The notes: generated by a model from the sequence alone, not told the origin. DNA of 64,000 nucleotides from Spirosoma validum (GCF_014699035.1 NZ_JACXAA010000002.1:558001-622000); one strand, 5' to 3'. Shown: positions 1 to 9,187, numbered from the stretch's first letter. Made by a program: numbers and translations.

Positions 1-357
1 GCCAAATAATCCAAGTAGAATCAGCAAGCTGGCGGCCATTCCATAACGGACAGGTGTGAACTGAAGCCATCTGACAGGCTCTGGCTTTTGTCTGTCCAGC
101 GATTTGTAGAGTTGGCTGATTTCGCGCTCTATTTCCCGATCTGAAAGCTGTACCTGTTCGCTAATACGTTGTTCAGTCTGGCTACTAATTGCAGTCAACA
201 GAAAATGAGCTTTCTCTACTTGTTCCTTTTGATCAGGATTCTGAAGCAACCACTCGTTCCAGAAGGCGCTTACGACAGGGTCACCAGCTAATTTCCACCG
301 TTGAAACGAAGAATCAGCGGCTAGTTCTTCTGGTTCGAGATTCCTGTAATCCTGCAT
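1..357 (-). CDS. FecR-family anti-sigma factor, N-terminal part (cut by window edge)
   Basis: Reading the minus strand from the ATG at 357 gives an open frame of 119 codons that runs off the left edge. The first 40 residues contain the F-x-x-W ... A-F-W-x-x-W-L pattern typical of the cytoplasmic N-terminus of Bacteroidota FecR-like anti-sigma factors, and the last visible residues (about 105-119) enter a hydrophobic stretch that should be the single membrane helix. Family knowledge: these proteins hold an ECF sigma factor and receive a signal from a TonB-dependent transducer through a periplasmic domain, which here lies outside the window. No partner sigma gene sits upstream (the next gene is a divergent VOC protein), so the partner is unknown. 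The family call is from short motifs only. Confidence 0.7.
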   Translation of the reverse strand, partial: MQDYRNLEPEELAADSSFQRWKLAGDPVVSAFWNEWLLQNPDQKEQVEKAHFLLTAISSQTEQRISEQVQLSDREIEREISQLYKSLDRQKPEPVRWLQFTPVRYGMAASLLILLGLFG

Positions 358-450
358 GCGTCAAGTACTATCTATGCTATTTTGAAGTAAGGATGTAAGA
401 ACATGCCGCCAATACTCACTTTGTTGAAATTATATTTTAAATTTTTTTAG

Positions 451-480
451 AATAGCCAATTTTGAGCTGTACAGGCTATT
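451..480. other. Short inverted repeat in a divergent intergenic region
   Basis: AATAGCC at 451-457 pairs with GGCTATT at 474-480, flanked by T-rich DNA on both sides. It lies between the divergent fecR-like and VOC genes, so it could be a weak hairpin or a regulator site. Nothing else is recognisable between 358 and 554. Confidence 0.2.
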
Positions 481-554
481 TTTAGTATAAATGAAACTGC
501 CAATTTTGCTGGTATTGCCGTTATATGAGTTGATAAATAACCTCGACAAAATGT

Positions 555-947
555 ATGTCTATTGAACATGTTGCTATATGGGTACACGATCTGGAGCGGA
601 TGCGATCGTTTTACGAAACGTATTTTGGCGCTACGGCCAATAGTCGCTACATGAATACCCAAAAGAAATTCGCTTCGTATTTTCTCAGCTTCCCGCATGG
701 TGGTCCACGACTGGAGATTATGCAGATGCCGGGAATTCGGGAAGCTCCAAAGGATGGACCGTCACAGTGGATGGGTTACGCGCACGTTGCCTGCTCAGTC
801 GGTAGCGAAACGGCAGTTGATACATTGACTAACCAACTTCGGACTGATGGCTACACGATTGTCGACGGACCTCGCCGTACAGGGGATGGCTACTACGAGA
901 GCGTTGTGCTGGACCCGGAACAAAATAGGATTGAGGTAACAATTTAG
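555..947 (+). CDS. VOC family (glyoxalase/bleomycin-resistance fold) protein
   Basis: 130-residue protein, the usual size for a single-subunit vicinal-oxygen-chelate protein. The opening has the family pattern IEHVAIWVHDLERM...FYETYFG, with a possible metal ligand His5; further ligands are expected from the Glu in RLEIM near residue 53, the His in GYAHVA near 77 and the Glu in NRIEV near 127, so all four canonical positions appear filled. Members include lactoylglutathione lyase, dioxygenases and resistance proteins; the sequence alone does not tell which. An ATG at 551 is out of frame, so 555 is the start. It converges with the hydrolase on the minus strand, with a long inverted repeat between them. 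Cytosolic, no signal peptide. Confidence 0.85.
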   Translation: MSIEHVAIWVHDLERMRSFYETYFGATANSRYMNTQKKFASYFLSFPHGGPRLEIMQMPGIREAPKDGPSQWMGYAHVACSVGSETAVDTLTNQLRTDGYTIVDGPRRTGDGYYESVVLDPEQNRIEVTI

Positions 948-1035
948 GGGGAGGAAGGAGGAGGGGGAAGAAAGGGAAAAGATAGCAGGAGTATGTCCCT
1001 CTCCTCCCTTTCTTCCCCCTCCTCCTTCTTCCCCT
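947..1035. terminator. Long purine/pyrimidine inverted repeat between convergent genes
   Basis: A left arm of almost pure purines (about 947-977) is complementary to a right arm of almost pure pyrimidines (about 1003-1035). The inner part, GGAGGAGGGGGAAGAAAGGG and its complement, pairs perfectly and the outer part pairs with a few mismatches. The loop is about 25 nt. It fills the whole gap between the stop codons of two converging genes, so a bidirectional transcription stop is the simplest reading. There is only a short T-run on the plus side (1035-1037). Confidence 0.6.
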
Positions 1036-1974
1036 TTATTTTACCGCCATTGATTTGGCTCTAACCGTTTCTTTGACATCGCGTCGGGTTAGGATGTCAA
1101 GGAGAATTTCGGTCATATACTGACGTTTGTTGAACACGATATCATGACGATTCTCCGGCAATAAAAACTGCTTTACCCGCGCATTCACCAAGTGTTGCTG
1201 CGCAAAGGAAACATTAGTGGGATAAACCAGATCGTCGCGCTGACCATGTAACATGGTAATGTTCGACCGGATTTTGGGCCAGTCGGGAAGAATGGCTTCC
1301 AGTGCCTCTCGATGGGCCAGCTTTTCATCATTTGCCAGCCGGAGCAATGGTGGAACGCCCCAATGAATCAGCGGACTATCCGCGAGATAACTGATCGAAT
1401 ACGTCCGCTCCAGACCGGGTCCAAGTGCCGAGGATACGAATACTACGTGGTTGACACGCCCTGGATTATTCATCGCTAACCGCGCTGATACCGAGCCACC
1501 ATACGACGACCCGACTACCATTAAATAAGGCGCTTTCCGATAGCGATCAATGAGGGGCTGAAGTAATTCGGCCTGCCGGATAATCGACGTTTCAACCCGG
1601 CCAAAATCTGAGTAACCGTAGCCTGGTCGATCAACAGCAACCAGTTGGGCACGATTGAGCAGTGTCGAATCTTTAAAAAACTCATTGAAGAACGATAGCG
1701 AGCTTGGCGCCCCGTGAACGAAAAGCACAACGGGCAACGTCGAATCGCCACGGAGAGCAGGTGTTTCCATGAACCGAATTGTCCGTGGGACGCCACTACG
1801 TTCGTTAACCTGATAATAATGTACAGATGGATGGATGAGCTGCCCCTGAAACTCTTCGGCTAACTCCTGGTCAGACTGCCGGGAGTCGACGAACCAAGCT
1901 ACCACGAGTACACCAATTGATAGTATAAAAATAGTCAATAAAGCCCAGCCAAGAATGCGCAGGAATCGTTTCAT
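1036..1974 (-). CDS. Alpha/beta hydrolase, membrane anchored
   Basis: About 312 residues from the ATG at 1974; a TTG at 1995 would add seven residues but the ATG places an N-terminal hydrophobic helix (about residues 5-27) at the start, as in signal-anchor proteins. The hydrolase core shows the HGAP oxyanion-hole motif, the nucleophile elbow G-S-S-Y-G-G, an acidic residue in GQRDD and a late His in ENRHD, giving a complete Ser-Asp-His triad. The substrate cannot be predicted; family members are esterases, lipases, epoxide hydrolases or haloperoxidase-like enzymes. The enzyme probably faces the periplasm. It is a single gene, convergent with the VOC gene and downstream of PBP1A on the same strand with a 74-nt gap, so co-transcription with pbp is possible. 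Confidence 0.85.
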   Translation of the reverse strand: MKRFLRILGWALLTIFILSIGVLVVAWFVDSRQSDQELAEEFQGQLIHPSVHYYQVNERSGVPRTIRFMETPALRGDSTLPVVLFVHGAPSSLSFFNEFFKDSTLLNRAQLVAVDRPGYGYSDFGRVETSIIRQAELLQPLIDRYRKAPYLMVVGSSYGGSVSARLAMNNPGRVNHVVFVSSALGPGLERTYSISYLADSPLIHWGVPPLLRLANDEKLAHREALEAILPDWPKIRSNITMLHGQRDDLVYPTNVSFAQQHLVNARVKQFLLPENRHDIVFNKRQYMTEILLDILTRRDVKETVRAKSMAVK

Positions 1975-2048
1975 AACGGTATTGTGTGGACCCAATCCTG
2001 CACTATACTGACTAAGTATGAGGGCTTATGAGCCGGTTATTATCTTTT

Positions 2049-4616
2049 TTAGCGACCGGTTGTGTCGGGTAATACAGTCGGATCGGGTTCAGGAGCGGTC
2101 GGAATAAAGGTTGAGTCACTTGCTGGGCCGTCCGTATCGGTCGAATCAGATTCGCTGCTTGTTTCTTCATCGTCCGAATAGCCACAGTTCTGATAGTCTT
2201 TGCTGACGCTGTCGAGCTTGGGAAAAGGCCCCTGAAGCGTTTTAAATTTCGGATCAGCGTAGACTTTCTCCAGAAAGCTTCCTACCAGCGGCAGCGCTGT
2301 TTTTGCCCCTTCGCCAAGATCAGTTGACCGGAAGTGAATACTTCGGTCATCGCCACCTACCCATGCGCCCACAACGAGGTTGTTTGATATACAGACAAAC
2401 CAGCCGTCGGAGTTGTTTGACGTAGTGCCGGTTTTTGCTCCTAACTCGTTCCGGTTTTTGAACAGATTATAGGACCACAGGTTCTGCGACGTACCACCCG
2501 ATTCCTGCAAACCGCCCTGGAGCATATAGCGCATTAGAAAAGCCGATTCAGGACTAATGGCTCGCTTGTGTTGACTGGTAAACGTTTCGATTACGTTCCC
2601 GTCGCGGTCTTCAATCCGTTGTACAATGACAGGGTCAGTCGATTCACCGTCGTTGACGAATGTGCAATAAGCACTAACCAACTCGTATAGTGATACGTCT
2701 GATGAACCCAACCCAATGGACGGAACGGCTTCCAGACGGCTTTTGATACCCATTCGGTGAGCGTATTCTGCTACGCGTTCGGGAGTAACATCATCCGTTA
2801 GTTGAGCCGTAATGGAATTTACGGATCGAGCCATGGCCCGGCGCAGGGTCATGTGCGAGTAGGTATAATAGCCTGTTGAATTGCGAGGCTCCCACACTTT
2901 ATCTTCTCCATTTTCGCGATATTCTTTACGGAATGGGCGATCCTGGATGCGGTCGCAGGGGCTAAGATTACTAATGGTATCGTCGATAGCGGTTGTGTAA
3001 ACAAACGGCTTGAAGGTCGAGCCTGGTTGCCGCTTGCCTTGCTTCACGTGATCGTATTTAAAATAGTCGTAGTCTAAGCCACCTACCCACGCCCGTATGT
3101 AGCCTGTGTGGGGGTCCATCGCTACCATACCCGACTGTAAAAAATGCTTGTAATAGGCAATCGAGTCGTAAGGCGTCATCTCCGTTGAGTCATAACCGCG
3201 CTTACTGTTCCAGCTAAAGACCCGCATTTTGTACTTCACGTTTTTCATGTAGTACGTTATCGAGTCGGGATAAAGCGGCATGAAGCGTCGGCTCAAGGTT
3301 TTGTACCGCTCCGTACGGCGGGCCACTGAGTCAATGAAGCCGGGCAGTTCTTCACCATCTTCGTCGGCCCAGGGGTTGCGGCCACGCCAATGGTTATCGA
3401 ACGTACGCTGCAATTGCTTCATTTTATCTTTAGTGGCCTCTTCCGCATAAGTCTGCATCCGGGAATCGATTGTGGTGATGATGCGTAAACCGTCGGTATA
3501 CAGGTCATACCCATTCTCTTCGCCCCATTTTTTTACGTAATCCTGAACGGCGTTTTTTAGGTAACTGGCTGGTCCTGAATACGGATTTTCGGGTGTAAAA
3601 TCTGTTGCCAACGGCAACGCACTGATCGAATCGGCCTGGTTTTCAGTCAGAAATTTATACTTAGCCATTTGCCCGATTACTACGTTCCGCCGTTCGCGTG
3701 AACGCTTCGGATGACGTAACGGATTATAACTTGTGGTTGCTTTTTGCAACCCGACTAATACAGCACCTTCCTGAACATTCAGACTATCAGGGACTTTATT
3801 GAAGAAGGTGCGGGCGGCAGTTTTCAAACCGAAGGCGTTGCTGCCAAAGTCTACGGTATTGAAATAATACGTAATGATTTCCTGTTTGGTAAAATTCCGT
3901 TCCAGCTTAAGGGCCATCAACCATTCTTTCGATTTGTAGATGACCTTTCGGATGAATGGAATTCTCGTCAGCAGACCCGTACTGGTTTTTCGGCGGGTTT
4001 TGAACAGGTTTTTGGCTAGTTGTTGCGTAATGGTTGATCCGCCCCCTTCCCGTCCTAAACTAATGACGGCCCGACCAATCGCGCGGGGATCAACGCCACC
4101 ATGGTCATAAAAGCGAGCATCTTCGGTGGCAATCAGGGCGTTAATCAGCTGCTTCGGAATATTTTCGTACTTGATTGGGGTCCGATTCTCGGCGTAAAAT
4201 TTCCCGATCATCACGCCATCCTGCGAGTAAATCTCCGATGACTGGTTCAGCTTGGGATTCTTCAACTCTTCCACACTGGGCATTTCGCCAGTCAGGTACA
4301 GGAAGTTATAATTAAGGGTGAAAACGTAGAGACCCATCAGTAAAAATCCCCAAAGCATCACCTTAAGCCCATTTTTCAAATAGGGGTAATACCAGGAATC
4401 AGGGTCAACGTATTGATGGACAATTGAACGGAAACGGTCACGGTAGTTGCGGTACGTACTGGTCCATGAATTGACCCGCTCTTCGCCCGCTACCCGTGCG
4501 ATCTGTCGGCCAACTCCACGCCTGACATTGCCTAACAGCTGGCGTTGTCGAATTCGACGTCGGAACGCACCAAACGCGTGCCGAACGGCGCGGAATCGCT
4601 CCCTATATTGACTCAT
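2049..4616 (-). CDS. Penicillin-binding protein 1A (bifunctional transglycosylase/transpeptidase)
   Basis: 855 residues, normal for class A PBPs. A single membrane helix lies at about residues 84-105, followed by a GT51 glycosyltransferase domain with the catalytic Glu165 in ATEDARFYDHGG and the GGSTITQQLAKN motif. The transpeptidase domain has Ser533 and Lys536 in the SxxK motif (GSTFKP), an SVN motif, and KTGTT. It polymerises and cross-links peptidoglycan from lipid II at the outer face of the inner membrane. The first 80 residues, on the cytoplasmic side, are very rich in Arg and longer than usual. The C-terminal tail of about 45 residues is Ser/Asp/Glu/Pro-rich and low complexity. The ATG at 4616 is the only sensible start. 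Its own promoter must lie in 4617-4798. Confidence 0.95.
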   Translation of the reverse strand: MSQYRERFRAVRHAFGAFRRRIRQRQLLGNVRRGVGRQIARVAGEERVNSWTSTYRNYRDRFRSIVHQYVDPDSWYYPYLKNGLKVMLWGFLLMGLYVFTLNYNFLYLTGEMPSVEELKNPKLNQSSEIYSQDGVMIGKFYAENRTPIKYENIPKQLINALIATEDARFYDHGGVDPRAIGRAVISLGREGGGSTITQQLAKNLFKTRRKTSTGLLTRIPFIRKVIYKSKEWLMALKLERNFTKQEIITYYFNTVDFGSNAFGLKTAARTFFNKVPDSLNVQEGAVLVGLQKATTSYNPLRHPKRSRERRNVVIGQMAKYKFLTENQADSISALPLATDFTPENPYSGPASYLKNAVQDYVKKWGEENGYDLYTDGLRIITTIDSRMQTYAEEATKDKMKQLQRTFDNHWRGRNPWADEDGEELPGFIDSVARRTERYKTLSRRFMPLYPDSITYYMKNVKYKMRVFSWNSKRGYDSTEMTPYDSIAYYKHFLQSGMVAMDPHTGYIRAWVGGLDYDYFKYDHVKQGKRQPGSTFKPFVYTTAIDDTISNLSPCDRIQDRPFRKEYRENGEDKVWEPRNSTGYYTYSHMTLRRAMARSVNSITAQLTDDVTPERVAEYAHRMGIKSRLEAVPSIGLGSSDVSLYELVSAYCTFVNDGESTDPVIVQRIEDRDGNVIETFTSQHKRAISPESAFLMRYMLQGGLQESGGTSQNLWSYNLFKNRNELGAKTGTTSNNSDGWFVCISNNLVVGAWVGGDDRSIHFRSTDLGEGAKTALPLVGSFLEKVYADPKFKTLQGPFPKLDSVSKDYQNCGYSDDEETSSESDSTDTDGPASDSTFIPTAPEPDPTVLPDTTGR

Positions 4617-4798
4617 GCGTATCTAATCGAAGAAAACCTGATAATAATTAGTGGCATCACCCGAAACAGCCAGTTCACTCAGCCACATTAAAATAGTAAC
4701 GTAAAATTCTGCTTTGGCGTACCAACTTGGGTGGGTGCAAATCGACCTAACCCACGTTAGGCGCCAAATATAATGTATTTTCGACCGATCTAATATAC

Positions 4799-4825
4799 AA
4801 AAACCGGGTCGTGTGAACAACCCGG
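4799..4825 (-). terminator. Rho-independent terminator after msrB
   Basis: On the minus strand CCGGGT and ACCCGG (plus-strand 4820-4825 and 4804-4809) form a GC-rich stem with a loop of about 10 nt and are followed by a run of T. It sits 80 bases past the msrB stop and separates it from the pbp1A gene. Confidence 0.7.
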
Positions 4826-4904
4826 CTAAAGGATTAGAGAAAGAGAGGAGTAAATCTGAGCAGAAAAAAAGCATTAACGCCTACATTTCCCCTTTGCTTC
4901 CTAC

Positions 4905-5399
4905 TTATTTCTTCTCGAACGTCATCGCTACTCCGTTCATGCAGTAACGCAGGCCCGTAGGTTTTGGGCCGTCATCGAAAACGTGTCCCAAATGCCCTCC
5001 ACAGACATTACACACCACTTCAGTGCGCACCATACCATAGGATTTGTCCGATATATTGCGAACAGCATTTTTGGCAATCGGCGTGTAGAAACTCGGCCAT
5101 CCCGTACCGGAATCAAACTTCGTATCGGACGAAAACAGGGGATTATGGCAACCGGCACAGTAAAAAGTACCATGATCATGAATATCGTTCAGTGGACTGG
5201 TAAACGCCCGTTCAGTACCGTGTTCGCGTAATACGGCATACTGCGAAGGCGTCAGGATTTTCTTCCACTCTTCATTCGTTTTCACCACTTTTCGGGGCGG
5301 ATTGTCGTCCGAAATCCGCCTGACTGAGAGCGATGGATTTTTAAACGCAAGGCTAAAAAAACTACAAGTAGCAATTAAGAGAAACAGGATATTTTTCAT
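4905..5399 (-). CDS. msrB: Peptide-methionine (R)-S-oxide reductase, exported
   Basis: 164 residues from the ATG at 5399; the longer TTG frame from 5456 would bury the signal peptide. Residues 1-20 form a hydrophobic signal sequence, so the enzyme is likely periplasmic or membrane-associated. The MsrB domain has both zinc-binding pairs (Cys81-x-x-Cys84 and Cys130-x-x-Cys133), the GTGWPSF motif, [12 protein letters not shown] with His136 and His139, and the catalytic Cys153 in RYCMNG. It reduces methionine-R-sulfoxide in proteins, repairing oxidative damage. The residues after the catalytic Cys (MNGVAM) differ from the common INSAS form, but the Asn is kept. It has its own terminator and appears to be a single-gene unit. 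Confidence 0.95.
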   Translation of the reverse strand: MKNILFLLIATCSFFSLAFKNPSLSVRRISDDNPPRKVVKTNEEWKKILTPSQYAVLREHGTERAFTSPLNDIHDHGTFYCAGCHNPLFSSDTKFDSGTGWPSFYTPIAKNAVRNISDKSYGMVRTEVVCNVCGGHLGHVFDDGPKPTGLRYCMNGVAMTFEKK

Positions 5400-5594
5400 T
5401 GGTTCACTAGTTAATACGTTGCTATATTTATGCGTATATACGTTTTTATCAATCAACAGGATTTACTGGTTGACCTGAGGTAAAGCAAAACAGCATTAGT
5501 GCACAAACAGTATACTCTAAGAACAGAGAATTATATAAACTTGTTCGTTACGTAGTAATTCTTATAAACTAAACCTCAAGGGGGAGTTTTGCAG

Positions 5595-7154
5595 TTAATC
5601 CATTGGTATAATAAGCAATGATTCTTCAGCGCTCTTTACCCAGTATGAAGAGTTAATAGAGGCAGAGTATTTTACTTTAGAAGGGGTTAATATACTCTTG
5701 TAAAAATTATTTGTAATCAACGGGTAAATGGTGGTTTTTTGCTCCGCCTTATGTACGGCGTAGTACTCATGAATAGGCAACTCTACCGGATCAATATTTA
5801 TGTCTTTATTGTTAAAATAGTAAGAGGTTTTAAAAATAGCCTGTTCATTAACTTTTGCCACTATCTTTTGACATTTCTCTATTATTTTTTGCGGTGGTAT
5901 ATACTGGCCATCCTGATAGAATTTATGCCAACGTTCAGAGTAATACTTTTCAGAATACCGCGAAGGAACATCCAGAATGCCGCTATATTTCCAGTTATAA
6001 AAATGAGCAAATAAGAGTCGGGAATGTGTACTGAATCGGGTTGTATAGTGTGCATAACTGACAACCCAAAAAAGCATACTGAATGAAAGGATCGATTTGA
6101 AAATATATTGATTCTCTTTGACCCTGTCTTCCAATAAAATGTACGTTAAAGCCAGAACTAAAGCAGGATATAACTTATACCGGCTACCTGAAAGTATATT
6201 GCTCGGATGCCTACCGAGACTAATGGCTGCAATTGTCAATAAAACAAAAGCTAAGCAAGCTACAAAAAATAACTTTGATGAATCTGAGTTAACTGATTGA
6301 CTGTTAATGATATAATATACTGAAATGCTTATGAAAAGTAATAAAATAAAGCCTAGAGCAAAGGAAAAAAGAGGAAAAGACTGCGTGTAAACGACTCCGC
6401 CTGTCAGGCTGATAAATGTTATTAAAAACCTGACTAGCTCAAGTGATTCGCCAAAGCCATCTCCCGAATACTTGCCTATTATGAAACCGTTCCAGTACAG
6501 AAAGCCACTAAGTAGCCCTATAACTAGCCAGATTATGCTGCTAGGCCAGTCCTTTCTATAAATAAGTAAAGCTATACCAACTATAAATGTGAATAGACCA
6601 TTAGCACTTGTAAAGACAGCTAAAACAGCTACTAATAAGGCCAGATAATTATTTTTTGACTGAAACAGATAATAAAAAGAAAGTGATGATAAAACAATAA
6701 CGCCAATATTTTGGAGAGAAGCCATCCCCCAATACATTAGCTCACAATGCATGGGTTGTAATACGAAAAATAAAACGGGTAAAAACCTTTTTACCCTCTG
6801 GTTGATAAAACCTGCTTTGAAATATAAATAGAGGAGTAAAAAGATAGATATGTTCCCAATTATAATCCACCACATGATATTTATGTGTCGATGCTGGATA
6901 TAATAAATACCTATAGCAATCAGACGAGGAATAGCTATTCGGTGCTCATTATGAAAATTGAAAAGTATTCTTAGTTTTAAATACCAATTCGGGGCATGTT
7001 GAATATCATACAAAGATGAGAGAACAGCTAAATCATCAGCGTATGGAATGTTCTCTGCATAGGCTACTATTATCAGTAAATAAATTAATAGTACGACCAG
7101 GCATGCAATCAACCATTTCCAACGATGTAATACAAAGGGCGGCTGCGTAACCAT
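5595..7154 (-). CDS. Polytopic membrane protein of unknown function, AT-rich
   Basis: 519 residues with about ten to twelve predicted membrane segments over residues 12-370, then a soluble C-terminal domain of about 140 residues containing many Tyr, Lys and Asn. There is an acidic pair in a first extracytoplasmic loop (PYADDLAVL, near residue 38), the position where GT-C type sugar transferases and O-antigen ligases often carry catalytic acids, but I cannot assign it to a named family. Its base composition is clearly lower in GC (roughly a third to two-fifths in lines I counted) than flanking genes, and it stands alone with AT-rich gaps on both sides. This suggests horizontal acquisition, perhaps of a surface-polysaccharide gene. 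The ATG at 7154 opens directly into the first helix. Confidence 0.75.
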   Translation of the reverse strand: MVTQPPFVLHRWKWLIACLVVLLIYLLIIVAYAENIPYADDLAVLSSLYDIQHAPNWYLKLRILFNFHNEHRIAIPRLIAIGIYYIQHRHINIMWWIIIGNISIFLLLYLYFKAGFINQRVKRFLPVLFFVLQPMHCELMYWGMASLQNIGVIVLSSLSFYYLFQSKNNYLALLVAVLAVFTSANGLFTFIVGIALLIYRKDWPSSIIWLVIGLLSGFLYWNGFIIGKYSGDGFGESLELVRFLITFISLTGGVVYTQSFPLFSFALGFILLLFISISVYYIINSQSVNSDSSKLFFVACLAFVLLTIAAISLGRHPSNILSGSRYKLYPALVLALTYILLEDRVKENQYIFKSILSFSMLFWVVSYAHYTTRFSTHSRLLFAHFYNWKYSGILDVPSRYSEKYYSERWHKFYQDGQYIPPQKIIEKCQKIVAKVNEQAIFKTSYYFNNKDINIDPVELPIHEYYAVHKAEQKTTIYPLITNNFYKSILTPSKVKYSASINSSYWVKSAEESLLIIPMD

Positions 7155-7580
7155 TGGCTGAGAAGAGGAGTAGTTCTAATGCGTTATAAGCCTATTAATA
7201 GAAATTGGTTAGTATCAGTAAGGGCTAAATATGTGCCTTTTCAAGGATCGCTGATAAACCAGCGATTTGTCGGGCTCGTGGCAAATACAGTGGATTACTA
7301 TATTAAAAATAAACTCCTTGTAAAAGCTTAGTACGTTTAATCCAATATATATGCTTAATAAATAATACAGATACAATTTCGTAAGGAACCGTGTCTGTTG
7401 AATGATGATCTAAAGAAATGGAACTTGTAGTGCTATACTAATAAGCTTGGTGGTGTTAAAGCGAATAGTTCTTACTCAGGTTTGAGCCTACTAATAGACT
7501 GGTCGGGAATAGATACCCAACAAAAATAGACATGTTTTTGGATAAACAGCTATTAATGGTAACAAAAAGATGGGAATTAA
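7155..7580. other. Intergenic region, 426 bases
   Basis: AT-rich and without a convincing open frame. The only structure I noticed is a perfect 7-bp inverted repeat, ATCGCTG at 7247-7253 and CAGCGAT at 7260-7266, with a 6-nt loop. The promoter of the minus-strand membrane protein should lie here. Confidence 0.5.
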
Positions 7581-8399
7581 TTAACTTTTTACGGGCTCTA
7601 TCGCCAGCAAGGTAGAAAGAGTAGGCGTGGGGCTACCACCTCTCTTTTCGATAGTCACGGCAAACGCATCCGCTCGTGTAACTGAGCGGTTTAACCGTTG
7701 AACCAATTGATTCTCGTTTGTCGCATTAAATACACCAGCATCAACTGGCTTACCATCTACCATTGACCAAAGTTGATATTGTTTGTCAGCTGGTAACGGG
7801 GGTAATGAGTGGACTTGTACAGCAACCTGATGAGTTTGGGTATTCCAGAAAAGGAGCATATTGCCCTGTGGCGCTTTCTCATTACCATGTAATGCAAACG
7901 TTCGTAGACCAGGCTGACGTAATAGTGCTAATGTCTGATCGGATTGCAACTGATTCTCACGTAGCTGGCGTAACTGAGATTGTAACGATTGATTAACGTT
8001 ACGGGTTGAAGCAAGCGTTTTCTGATTGGTACGTAATTGAGAAAATAAAAAAAACGAGAAGACTAATAGTAGTAACCCAACAGAAGCTGCAACGATCCAG
8101 GTAATCCGGTACGTAGGTGATGAAGGAATATCGACGGGCATCGGCCGAATAATCGTTTCCTGTTTCCCGGGTTCGTCAAACGTAAGCTGCTCCAGCAATT
8201 TGGTTTTTATTGAAACTGGGGGCTCAATACTGTGCAACAACGCATAACTTTCGAGCGTAGACGACAACTGGTCCAGTTCCTGCCTAATTTCGGGATAAAC
8301 AGACGACAAGCATTCGACCTCACGCCGTTCCTGGTCGCTTACCACGCCCATAACGTAAGATTCTAAGATACCTGAGGCTATGTATTCCGTTACATTCAT
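7581..8399 (-). CDS. Anti-sigma factor, RskA (anti-sigma-K) family
   Basis: 272 residues. The N-terminal 90 residues are the soluble sigma-binding part, a single membrane helix lies at about 97-120, a short coiled coil rich in Gln follows (about 122-155), and the C-terminal 110 residues form the periplasmic RskA-type domain with the PPLPADKQYQLW...DGKPVDAGVF signature. The ATG at 8399 overlaps the sigma gene stop by 4 bases (ATGA), so the two are translationally coupled, as expected for a sigma/anti-sigma pair. It should hold the sigma factor at the membrane until a signal releases it. The zinc-binding HxxxCxxC motif of ZAS anti-sigmas is not seen. Confidence 0.9.
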   Translation of the reverse strand: MNVTEYIASGILESYVMGVVSDQERREVECLSSVYPEIRQELDQLSSTLESYALLHSIEPPVSIKTKLLEQLTFDEPGKQETIIRPMPVDIPSSPTYRITWIVAASVGLLLLVFSFFLFSQLRTNQKTLASTRNVNQSLQSQLRQLRENQLQSDQTLALLRQPGLRTFALHGNEKAPQGNMLLFWNTQTHQVAVQVHSLPPLPADKQYQLWSMVDGKPVDAGVFNATNENQLVQRLNRSVTRADAFAVTIEKRGGSPTPTLSTLLAIEPVKS

Positions 8400-8950
8400 A
8401 GTTTGAATAATTCCTTTAATTCCTGCAAGGCAGCTCTAACGCGGGTCTTTACTGTTCCTAAAGGTAACTTCAGTTCTTCGGCGGCTTCTTCATGTGTGTA
8501 GCCTCCGAAATAAACAAGGTCAATTAACTGTTTACGTTCAGGCCTTAGCTTATCGACAACTTCCTTAATACCAATATGATCTGGGTTAGGTTGCTCCGTG
8601 TTATGCTGCTGATCAACAATATGTACGTTTTCCTCATCAGTTCGGATTGCATTGGATAACTGGGTTTTATTCGACCGTAATGAATCAATAGCGGTATTCC
8701 TAGCGACGTTCAGCATCCACGTGAATAAACGTCCTTTGTTCGCGTCATAAGCGTCTAGATTTTTCCAGATTTTAATAAAAACATCTTGTAGAATATCCTG
8801 AGCATGCTCTTCTTCACGTACAATACGTAAGACCACGCCATATAGAGCAGGTGAATATTGATCGTAGAGCCACTGAAAAGCCTTCTGATCGCGCTGAACA
8901 AGCTTTTCGAGCAGTGCACTTTCCGAAACTAAAGAAGACTGTCGTTTCAC
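8396..8950 (-). CDS. ECF RNA polymerase sigma factor (SigK-like)
   Basis: 184 residues, normal for an ECF sigma. Region 2 occupies about residues 20-90 (AQDILQDVFIKIWKN ... GRLFTWMLNVARNTAID) and region 4 about 130-180 (EEAAEELKLPLGTVKTRVRAALQ, a helix-turn-helix). A linker of about 35 residues carries several His, Asp and Glu. The start appears to be GTG at 8950. A perfect Bacteroidota -7 box, TATATTTG on the minus strand (plus 8971-8978), sits about 20 bases upstream, although I find no good -33 box. It is first in a two-gene operon with its anti-sigma. Such pairs usually respond to envelope or oxidative stress; the regulon here is unknown. Confidence 0.93.
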   Translation of the reverse strand: MKRQSSLVSESALLEKLVQRDQKAFQWLYDQYSPALYGVVLRIVREEEHAQDILQDVFIKIWKNLDAYDANKGRLFTWMLNVARNTAIDSLRSNKTQLSNAIRTDEENVHIVDQQHNTEQPNPDHIGIKEVVDKLRPERKQLIDLVYFGGYTHEEAAEELKLPLGTVKTRVRAALQELKELFKL

Positions 8951-9187
8951 GCAGAGGGTGTTAAGTGAGCCAAATATAGAGAGAAATTCAAAAAATGAAT
9001 CTGACGTAGATGTGTGCTTTGCGTTAAAGACAGTAAGAGGCTGTTATTTACTATTGGTAAGTAAATGCGTATAATGAACGAAGTGGTCACTGAAGGCCAG
9101 GCCAGTTAACCACTCCAGTCAATTTCTCAATTAAACCTATTGTACTGATAGTTAAGGTCACTGCATTATATCAGGCTACCAGTATGA

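Noticed and set aside
189-398. 69-codon plus-strand frame
   Set aside because: It lies antisense to the fecR-like coding frame, which has family motifs; this frame has none.
4623-4874. 83-codon minus-strand frame between pbp1A and msrB
   Set aside because: It runs through the msrB terminator, has no family character and an odd Cys/Trp content; likely chance.
5527-5562. AGAATTA/TAATTCT inverted repeat
   Set aside because: Seven AT-rich bases with a 22-nt loop are easily found by chance in this composition.
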